From contig NC_058338.1 in assembly GCF_905475395.1 (NCBI RefSeq), positions 7,516,935-7,580,934 on the forward strand: a DNA stretch of 64,000 nt, in the 5' to 3' direction. Each line of letters opens with the position of its first letter. The first letter of the stretch is position 1. This stretch comes from Chrysoperla carnea. Its lineage: Eukaryota > Arthropoda > Insecta > Neuroptera > Chrysopidae. Position numbers and translations under genes: made by a program. The notes beneath the pieces were generated by a model. That model worked only from the letters and a program-made list of their open reading frames with translations. It was not told where the DNA came from and did no database searches. Positions 49,802 to 57,836 of this stretch are shown here, piece after piece.

Positions 49802-49880
49802 TGTAACGGCTTAGTGGTCAATGGTACTCAATTTGAATGAGAGTGGTTCGGGTTCAAACCTCAGTTGATTCCGATATTTT
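49796..49880 (+). repeat. tRNA-Gln-like pseudo-tRNA or SINE head at the SLC17 start
   Basis: A-box-like CGGCTTAGTGG, an anticodon-type arm CTCA-ATTTGAA-TGAG with TTG (Gln) in the right loop position, and B-box-like GGTTCGGGTTCAAACCTC follow in tRNA order and spacing. The acceptor stem does not pair, so it is degenerate. On the other strand it makes up the sequence immediately upstream of the SLC17 ATG (49801). Confidence 0.5.
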
Positions 49881-50159
49881 TAATTTTTTATATCAAGGTA
49901 TGAATTTTTTATATCAAGGTAAAATGGAGTTCGTTTTAATGTGCTAAATCTAATACGAAAATGAAATGTATTCTTTTTTTAATCAATTTTGCATATTTTA
50001 CAAACTTTCCCATAAAATAAAAACTGAACAACAACAAAAAATTCCTGAATTATTGCACAATACAGAAATATTACAATTATTAATTTTTGTTTCGCAACTT
50101 CACTTTCGTGTATTTTTGAGAATGAACCTAAAGGTGGTATTTTCATGCTGACAAATTAG

Positions 50160-50640
50160 GTCACGTGGTCGGCTTAGGGCGTGCTGCCATCTGGGAAAAA
50201 ACTTAGCAGCGCCACATCGTAAAAACAAAACTAGGAATAATAAATCATAGAACATTACAGCTGATCCTCTTGTACGTTTCGTCTCTTTATTGAGACTTCT
50301 TCAACAACTACAAATTATATTTATTAAAATTACAATATAACCTCTAATACATAATTGCTTAAAAAAAAGCAAATGAATAGAAATTCAGGAGTTTTACCGT
50401 CAATTTAAATACAATTCGGGCCGAATATACCCAGGAGGGGAGTTACGTTTAATCCTGAATTTGGATATAACCCAACAGTACTCGTGTCAACCGTTCGATA
50501 ATCTTTAGTCGCGTATTAAGAGATTTGCTCACGCGTTCTGCATATGCGTCAAACATTTTGAGCGTTAAATATTCTTTAAATTTTTTAATCATAACCTCTA
50601 CATAATTTTTTATAAATTTATTTTTTAATGCACTAGCCAA
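50160..50640 (-). mobile_element. Probable Penelope-like element remnant with hammerhead-like core
   Basis: On the - strand, 50304 to 50276 reads TTGAAGAA, then a stem GTCTC-AATAAA-GAGAC, then GAAAC, the layout of a hammerhead ribozyme core (CUGANGA, stem II, GAAA) with C3 replaced by U. Penelope-like elements carry such ribozymes in their terminal repeats. The 63-codon frame upstream (50449-50640) is Lys/Leu rich with no domain I recognise. Element limits are guesses; the reverse transcriptase is not visible. Confidence 0.45.
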
Positions 50641-52004
50641 TTAAAAATATTATTACGTTAAATAGATTACGTGATTATTGTTTGATGTTTGAGAGTGAAA
50701 ATATTACAGCAGAGCACATATACCCTGTGTAAAATAAAACTTATTTAAGTTTTAAATCAAACGTGAGCAAAATGCTCATAACGCGAGTACTGATGGGATA
50801 ACTGCGTATAAAAGGAAATTCTATTAAGATATTAAGTTCTGGTTATTATAAAATACTTTGTACGGTGACATTATTTATGGCTTTAACTGCATTTAAATTA
50901 ATTTAAAAAATGTTAATATTTTAAAATAAAGTAGAGCATTTATTTTATCATCTGACATAGTTTATCGTGTGACAAATTCCTAAAGGTTATGCGACTAAAT
51001 CAATAAAAATTTGAAAAATGTTATGATTCCACCAGGGCTGTGTAACTCTGGGGGCTTTAAAGAGGTGAGTGGACATTCGCAAGACGATTACCTTATACAC
51101 ATACCATGCGTAATATGCCAGTTTTGAAAATTACTTAACAAACATTTATTATAATTATAAAAATATAGACGCCAATATTGTTTGAAAATACGTCTCGTAA
51201 AACTTTCGGCGGCACATTCCATTTGCTCAGTTGTGATATGCGATATTATTCCAATAATTTATTTTCCGCGTTTTCAGTCCCGGATTTACCGTGCAGACAA
51301 AGAAGGCATGTGTCTAGGGCGACAAATTTAGGTGGAAACTTTGAAAAAAAAAAAGGAGCACTATGAACAATTAATAGTCTATTACTTAAAAAATACGGTA
51401 ATGGTATAAAAATGGCGAAAAGTAAACAGTAAAGAGTAAACAATTTTTCCAAACCTATTTTCGTATTTCAAAAAGGAAAGAGGCGTCTATATTCGCAACT
51501 GCCTAGGGGCAGCAAACTTTTAGCTCCTTAAACCCCCTACAAAGCTGAAACCCCCTTTGAGTTGCGCGTTTGGTTTTTTTGATAAACAAAAAAAATTTTC
51601 AAAATTTATTTTATTTGTCTCGAAAAAACCCTTTCATATAAGCTATCACTCGAACCATTCGTTCAATTTAAAAAAAATAAAAGAGGGTAGGCATTTTGCT
51701 ACACCTGATCGCCTTAAGGAGGCTGTGTGAATGTTGTTGCCTTAAAAAGAGTCGTATTAGAGTCCTCTTGAACTAATATAAATTACAGCCTTTTATCTGG
51801 AACCGTTTGGAAGTAATTTGAAGATTGCCGTACTTTTTCACATCACTGTATAATAGTGAAATCTTTCCAAAATGTAGGACTTCAGGCAGACCGAAGGAAA
51901 CGAAATAAAACCGAATTTTGTAAATTTTTCTGATTGTTTAATAAAAAAACCGAAATTTGCAAGTTGAATCTCGTTCCTGGTGAAAAATAAAAGCTCTATC
52001 TATA
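50641..52004. other. Intergenic, no supported gene
   Basis: Short open stretches on both strands near 51180-51450 overlap each other and have no domain. A possible (GCCCCTAGACACATGCCTT)-type LINE or SINE remnant near 51300 is too weak to call. Confidence 0.4.
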
Positions 52005-52380
52005 TTAAGAATTGAAAATAGTCCCCCGATAAATTGTACAGCCTAAAGTAAATAAGGCTGTAATTACACACCCTAAGTTATTTTTTCTTAACGATACACT
52101 TAGCGCCCCGAAAAGGCGAAAATCATAAAATAAAAGCGGAAAAAAAATAAAAATATTCCATAAAATAATAAACCCTTTATCTACTACAAACATGAGTAAT
52201 TTCAAGGTTTGTTTACAGGATATGAAAAAGAAATGATAAAAAAAAAAAAAATAATTATTTACTTTCTGGTGGAATAATCCTTGTTGAATCATCCTCATCA
52301 TCAATAATAGGCTCTTCATCATATTCATCATACACTGTCTTTGTATTTTGTAACGAATCTTCTGCTGATGACTCAAACAT
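52005..52380 (-). CDS. Small two-pass membrane protein, 98 residues, unrecognised
   Basis: Exon 1 (52263-52380) starts at ATG 52380 and encodes an acidic cytosol-type tail: MFESSAEDSLQNTKTVYDE, YDEEPIIDDEDDSTRIIPPE. A GTAAAT donor follows. Exon 2 (52005-52183) would start after TTTGTAG and encode IDKGFIILWNIFIFFPLLF (membrane segment), YDFRLFGALSVSLRKNN (loop) and LGCVITALFTLGCTIYRG (second segment), then stop. The join is in phase, but the acceptor has a weak pyrimidine tract. I do not recognise the family. The asymmetric charge (acidic tail, basic loop) is what a real membrane protein would show. The longer alternate frame across exon 1 is a shadow. Confidence 0.5.
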
Positions 52381-53107
52381 TGTGTATTTCAAACAAAAAA
52401 ATGTTCTTTAAAATGAAAATTTATTTAATATGTAAAAAAGAAATGCGAATAAACATTGTCTTAAATGATAACAAATCACTTGAGTTTAACGTTACGTCAC
52501 ACCTCACAAAACCGTTTTATAAATTTCGTAAAAACTTATTTTCTAATTGTAAAAAACAATAACAAAGGGTGTTGAATGAATCTACTAAATTTTTTAATAA
52601 CTTGGACGTGTATAGTGACAGCTGTCATTTTATTTAAAGTTGGTAGCATGGAGGTTATAAAGAAGGAGAACCATGGAGGTTATACAGAAGGAGAACGATC
52701 GCTATAGAAAATATTGTCCCCAAAATATGGACAAAATAAGTGAGGCGCTGGGATCACTAAGTTGCCTCATTAAAAGTGGGCTATTGTGCGCTAATTACAA
52801 ATGATCTATCTATCATTCTTAGTGTTATAACTATAATATCATAATTAATTATGTGGAACTCCTTAATTAGGATTTTATTCAAGAAAGAAAACTTAGTATG
52901 GTTTAACTTTTATTTTTATTTTGACTTAGAAATACTTATACACTTTGGTTTTTCATACCAGTCATAAGTCAATTAGTAGAAAAATCTAGTAGAGTGTTTT
53001 ATTAAGCGAAACCGTCAAGTGTAATCGAAAAAGAAATGTGAATTTAGTCAAAAGACTAAAAAATGGATCCTCATTTTATACTGTCATTTTTGGCTGTCAA
53101 CTCCAGG

Positions 53108-53275
53108 CTCCTTGAAACTCCACCCTCCTTGCTCCTTGAAACCCCACCCTCCTTCCTCCTTGAAACTCCTCCCCTTTCTCATTGAAACTCACCCTCCTTC
53201 CTCCTTGAAACTCCTCCCTCCATCTTCATTGAAATCCCTCCCCCTTCCTCCTTGAAACTCCTCCCTCCATTACCA
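53108..53275. repeat. Pyrimidine-rich minisatellite, about 24-bp unit
   Basis: Seven or so imperfect copies of CTCCTTGAAACTCCTCCCTC between 53108 and 53275. The strand bias is near total; the - strand is rich in GGAGG and GGGGGAGGG, with triplex or G-quadruplex potential. Located about 350 bp upstream of SPT4. Confidence 0.8.
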
Positions 53276-53345
53276 TGATTCCCCGACGGAGGAAATTAAT
53301 TTTTTCATTGTAAAAATATGGAGATCATAAAAAAAGTACTCTCAT

Positions 53346-53412
53346 CAACACTATTTATGCATGGTATTTCAACAATTAACTCAGTCAATTGTTTGTTTTC
53401 ACTTGTTTACGT
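53346..53412 (-). repeat. Repeat A, left-end fragment
   Basis: ATGCATGGTATTTCAACAAT followed by AACTCAGTCAATTG is the inverse of the repeat A left end. Only this end is present. Confidence 0.7.
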
Positions 53413-53627
53413 CTATGTTTTGGGTTCTTATGTAGAAGTCATTATTGAAGTCTATGGTTTTATATGACACTCAGTAGTACCAACTTTAAATTAACAACAC
53501 TCAATTGCTTGTGAATGTGTTAATTTTACAGGCATTTATAAAACTTTTTCTCATATTTTTATTTTAATCCACAAATGTTAAAACTTTATTAAAATTAAAA
53601 TAATTTCATATAAATTCCATTAAAAAC

Positions 53628-54228
53628 ATGTCTTTAGAAACAGTCCCAAAAGATTTACGAGGTTTACGTGCTTGCTTAGTTTGTTCCTTAATAAAAGTAT
53701 GTGCCGCAAAATATTTATAACTAAAATATTTTATAACTTTGTATTTGATTTTAATAAATTTTTCTTATTTAGACTTTTGATCAATTCGAATATGATGGAT
53801 GCGACAATTGCGATGAATTTTTACGGATGAAAGGAAACAAAGATAATGTATACGATTGTACGAGCTCCAATTTCGAAGGGTAATTAATAACCACACGATA
53901 AAAATTTATTATTTACTTAGAATATCATTTTTTTTTCTCTTCAGAATGATAGCAGTGATGAGTCCTGAAGATAGCTGGGTGTGCAAATGGCAAAGAATTA
54001 GTAAGTATTGCATCTTCGAAATATTGATCGTTAACATAATTCAATACTTTATTCAGTATATGCAGGGTATTTAAGCAAATAACTTTGTTTTTACTTTCTT
54101 TTTTTTCAGATCGATTTTGTAAAGGTGTATACGCTATATCAGTGTCTGGTCGATTGCCCGCTGGTGTCGTACGAGAAATGAAAAGTCGAGGATTAGCGTA
54201 TCGGCCAAGAGATACCAGTACACGATAA
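53628..54228 (+). CDS. SUPT4H1: SPT4 transcription elongation factor
   Basis: Spt4 pairs with Spt5 to form DSIF, which clamps RNA polymerase II and governs pausing and elongation in the nucleus. Four exons: 53628-53696, 53773-53879, 53945-54000 and 54110-54228, all GT..AG and in phase, give 116 residues (the human protein has 117). The zinc-binding cysteines are C16 and C19 (ACLVCS) and C33 and C36 (GCDNCDEF). Other family marks are [29 protein letters not shown], the Spt5-contact region, and [20 protein letters not shown] near the C-terminus. Introns are 65-109 bp. AATAAA follows at 54271. A frame reading through the second intron is spurious. Confidence 0.96.
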
Positions 54229-54270
54229 ATGTTTTTTTAAGGCTACTGTAAATATTATTTAAATTTTTGT

Positions 54271-54276
54271 AATAAA
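54271..54276 (+). terminator. SPT4 polyadenylation signal
   Basis: AATAAA 43 bp after the SPT4 stop, followed by a T-rich run. Confidence 0.65.
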
Positions 54277-54654
54277 GATTTTTTTTTTAAATAATAATAA
54301 AATCCTTTCATTAAATATCTATGTCTAGTTTTTCCATTATTGCGATTTTCTAATCAAAAATTGTCCTTAGAAGCCCTGGTGGAAAATATATTTAAAAAAA
54401 TAATAAGTCTTAGGAAACTCTGGAAAAGTCTTAGAAACTGTAAAAAAGTATTAAGAACTCTGAATTAGGCTAGTCCGAAAACGTTGAGAAATTCAAAGTT
54501 CCTAAGACTTTTTCAGAATTTCTTATTCTTTCTTCAAATATTTTTTCCACCAGGGAGTTTAATCAAAAATAGGGAATATTCATGTATTTTTTTTATATTT
54601 TTAATTCATTGTTTACACCGTTATAAAAAAGTAAAAATTGCCCTATTGTAGTTT

Positions 54655-55397
54655 TGATCCTGCGCCTGTACAACAACAATAGGCGCTACAGCCCGACGTG
54701 GGCCTTGGCCTCCTCCATAATGCGCCTCCAGACGTTGCAATCCTGGGCCTTGGTTCCCCATCCAGTGACTCGCATTGTCCTCAAATCATCCAGCACCTGG
54801 TCCATCCATCTGAGCCTTGGTCTTCCTCTCTTCCTGGTAGCATAGCTTGCCGTTAAGTATCTTCTTCGGCATCCTGGCATCTTCCATTCTCTGGACGTGC
54901 CCAAACCAACGGAGTTTTTGGGATTTGATGAACTTAACAATATCTTCACCGTCCAGGATTTCTAATATTTCGCTTTTGTTCCGGATACGCCATTCTGTCT
55001 CGTTGATTTGTACCGCTCCATAGATTCCCGTTCGAACCTTCTTATCTTCTCCTGATCTTCTACCGTGAGTGTCCAGTTTTCACTCCCCATAGGTTATTAC
55101 TGGTCGAACCAAAGTCGTGTATATTTTCAACTTTGCCCTTCTTGTAATCAGCTTGCTTTTCAAGAGCTTCACATTTGCAAAGTATACTCAATTGCCTCTC
55201 TGGAGTCTTTCTTTTATCGCTGTGCTAGTTTTTCCTTCGTTATTTACCTGTTCTCCGAGATAGGTGAATGAAGAAACTCCTTTAAATATCACATTTTCAA
55301 TCAGAAGGTCTTGGACTTTCCTCCGATCGTTGACACTCAGTCCTAACTCGTTCTTTTCTATTTCCTTGAACAGATCCTGCACCTGTTGCAGTCCAAA
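54655..55397 (-). mobile_element. 5'-truncated LINE: C-terminal end of reverse transcriptase ORF
   Basis: Reading on the - strand: VQDLFKEIEKNELGLSVND, FKGVSSFTYLGEQVNNEGKT, a frame change, then [40 protein letters not shown] (partly frameshifted), [20 protein letters not shown] and [20 protein letters not shown]. This is the typical C-terminus of insect RTE/jockey-like endonuclease-reverse transcriptases. At least two frameshifts make it dead. It is clearly more GC-rich than the surroundings, suggesting a fairly recent arrival. Its 5' break lies 5 bp from the stop codon of the zinc-finger gene at 55402. Confidence 0.85.
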
Positions 55398-55401
55398 ATC
55401 A

Positions 55402-57033
55402 TTATGTATCGTGATTATTTTGATGTTTCACTAAAATATTTCTACGTGTAAATGATTTTCCACAAATCTCACATGAAAATGGTTTTTCTCCGGTATGAAC
55501 TTGTTTATGCCTATCTAAAGTTTCTTTTAAAGTAAATTTTTTCTCACAAATATCACACGAGTAAGGTTTTTCTCCGGTATGCAAACGTTTATGTGTAATT
55601 AAACGATGTCGATATGGAAATTTTTTCGCACAAACATCACACGAAAATGGTTTTTCACCCGTATGTGTTCGATTATGACTTTTTAATTGTGGTAATGAGA
55701 CAAATGCTTTTTTACAAACATTACATGAAAAATCTTTTTCCCCGGTATGAATTCGTTGATGTTTTATTAAAGAAAATTTTCGTATAAATGTTTTACCACA
55801 AATATCACATGAAAATGGTCTATCTGTCGAATGACTATAGTTTATAAACTTATGTTCACTTAAGCTCCCATTCGATTTAAACGATTTATCACAAATATCA
55901 CAAGAAAATGGTTTTTCCCCGGTATGATCACGTCGATGTATAATCATATTATTTTTCAAACTAAACAATTTCCCACAGATATCACAAGAAAAACGTTTTT
56001 CTCCGGTATGTGTTCGTTTATGTTCTTTTAAAGCTGTTTTTCCACGAAATTTTTTTTCACATAAATCACAAGAAAATGGTTTTTCTCCCGTATGAATTCT
56101 TTGATGATGTCGCAAAATTGATTTTCGCGCAAATTTTTTACTACAAACATTACAGGAGAATGGTTTTTCTTTGGAATGAGTTAAAATATGCATTTTTAGA
56201 CCACCTTTCAATGTAAATGTTTTCCCACAAGTATCACATGAAAATGGTTTTTCCGTGGAATGAGAAAGTTTATGTTGTTTTAAATTACCTTTCGTACTAA
56301 ATGTTTTCCCGCAAACATCACAAGCTAAATTTTTTTCTTTAATTGGAACTTCTGACTCGTACGAAATCTGATTTTCTTCTTCAAGTTGTATTTCTTCTGG
56401 TTCCATAAAAACATTTTGATCTGGTATTTCTTCTTTAATAATAATTGATTCTGGATGAAATTGTTTTTCAATTTTGATATAAAATGGTTTGTCTTCAATT
56501 TTCAAAATTCGATGTTCCAATAAATGTGTAAAAGCTTTTTCACAAACTTCACAGGAAAAACTCGCGTCAGTGTGAATTCGTTTATGTGTAATGAAATTAA
56601 ATTCCGATTCAAATAGTTTTTCACAAACATTGCATGAAAATGCAATTTTTGTGTGTTCAAATTCAACTGAACTGTGTTCATTTGAAAATGATTTTTCGCA
56701 AGCATGTTGTTTTCGTTTATGTCGCATTAAATTACTTTTCCAAGTAAATTTTTTACCACACGTATCACATGAAATATCACTTTCTTCGAAATGAGTAAGT
56801 TTATGTTCACGTAAAGTAGATATTTCGGGAAATTTTTTATCACAAATATTACACGCGAAACGTTTTCTTTGCTTAGGAGTTCGTTTATGATCAAGATCAC
56901 GAATTTTATCATTTTTATCTGGCATAGGTTTGTCTTCATTTACATTTTGTGGAAATTCCACAGAATTATTTTCTTCCCATACTTCTTCCTTAACTTTTAA
57001 TAGTTTAGTTTTTGGGTGTAATTCTTGTTCCAT
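55402..57033 (-). CDS. C2H2 zinc-finger protein A, 14 fingers
   Basis: Single-exon frame of 543 residues starting MEQELHPKTKLLKVKEEV. The N-terminus holds a VKEE sumoylation-type motif and no ZAD or KRAB domain. Three N-terminal fingers (from about residue 59) and one degenerate finger (FSCEVCEKAFTHLLEHRI, lacking the second His spacing) are followed by a spacer ILKIEDKPFYIKIEKQF with a second KEE motif, then ten or eleven fingers in tandem with TGEKPFSC-type linkers, for example FSCDICGKTFIRKFSLIKHQ. Probably a nuclear DNA-binding regulator; target unknown. Tandem paralogue of the gene at 57837. The stop is 5 bp from a LINE fragment, so the 3' UTR is transposon sequence. Confidence 0.9.
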   Translation of the reverse strand: MEQELHPKTKLLKVKEEVWEENNSVEFPQNVNEDKPMPDKNDKIRDLDHKRTPKQRKRFACNICDKKFPEISTLREHKLTHFEESDISCDTCGKKFTWKSNLMRHKRKQHACEKSFSNEHSSVEFEHTKIAFSCNVCEKLFESEFNFITHKRIHTDASFSCEVCEKAFTHLLEHRILKIEDKPFYIKIEKQFHPESIIIKEEIPDQNVFMEPEEIQLEEENQISYESEVPIKEKNLACDVCGKTFSTKGNLKQHKLSHSTEKPFSCDTCGKTFTLKGGLKMHILTHSKEKPFSCNVCSKKFARKSILRHHQRIHTGEKPFSCDLCEKKFRGKTALKEHKRTHTGEKRFSCDICGKLFSLKNNMIIHRRDHTGEKPFSCDICDKSFKSNGSLSEHKFINYSHSTDRPFSCDICGKTFIRKFSLIKHQRIHTGEKDFSCNVCKKAFVSLPQLKSHNRTHTGEKPFSCDVCAKKFPYRHRLITHKRLHTGEKPYSCDICEKKFTLKETLDRHKQVHTGEKPFSCEICGKSFTRRNILVKHQNNHDT

Positions 57034-57594
57034 CTTAATTTGAAGAGACTAAACGTCAATTTTGAAATGTAAATGTAAACTAAATTATAAAGGTGCGTTC
57101 TCATCGACGATGAAAACACGGTGCTCTTTGCGCAGTTCATTGACGTTAGAGTTATAAAAAGTCAAAGGTGCAGTTGCGGCACTAGATTTCTACGAAAGTT
57201 TGTCGAGGTTCCTATTGAAATCAATTCAATCCTTCTGTTTTAAATTAGGCTTCATTTATTATTAATACAGAGAATAAACACATTTCACTTCTCCGAATTC
57301 CGCTATAAAAGTTGTCCGGGGTCAAAAATGATCTCTGCACTTACGCTTATGACATGATAAAAAGGGCTAATAGATTAGATTGTGTGACGATACTGCTTTA
57401 AAGGTGGTATACTGCTTTAAAGAAAATCTATTTTTAACGCCACGAATGTTTTTGTTGTATATTTGGATGGAAGAATGTTGTTGTAATATAAAATTGAATA
57501 ATTATAGAGTTTAGTTTAAAAAGTTTTTATTGACTTCAAAAATTTAACAATTTTGAAAAATAATCCGACTTCAAAATACTTTAAAATTCAACTG

Positions 57595-57800
57595 TTGATT
57601 ATCGACATCATTGATGCTATGAACAAAATTTTGGTATGAGTTTTCATAAAATCACCTACTAACTCAAAAACGAAAAGAGATATCAAGCTGAAAGTTTTAA
57701 AACGTACTTAGTAAGGTTGAGTTCGTAAATGAGCAACATAGGTCAATTGAGTCTTGAATCCGTAGTACCCTTCTTGTAAACTTAAAAATTTAAACTTTGT
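57595..57800 (-). repeat. Repeat A fragment between the two zinc-finger genes
   Basis: ATTGATGCTATGAACAAAAT, AAATCACCTACTAACTC and 'TAGGTCAATTGAGTCTTGAA' are the inverse of repeat A interior; the 57034-57594 stretch to its left holds nothing I recognise. Confidence 0.65.
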
Positions 57801-57836
57801 TAACTAAACTAACATGGCGAATCCGAAATTTACAAT

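Noticed and set aside
56010-56216. + strand frame within zinc-finger gene A
   Set aside because: Antisense shadow of the finger array.
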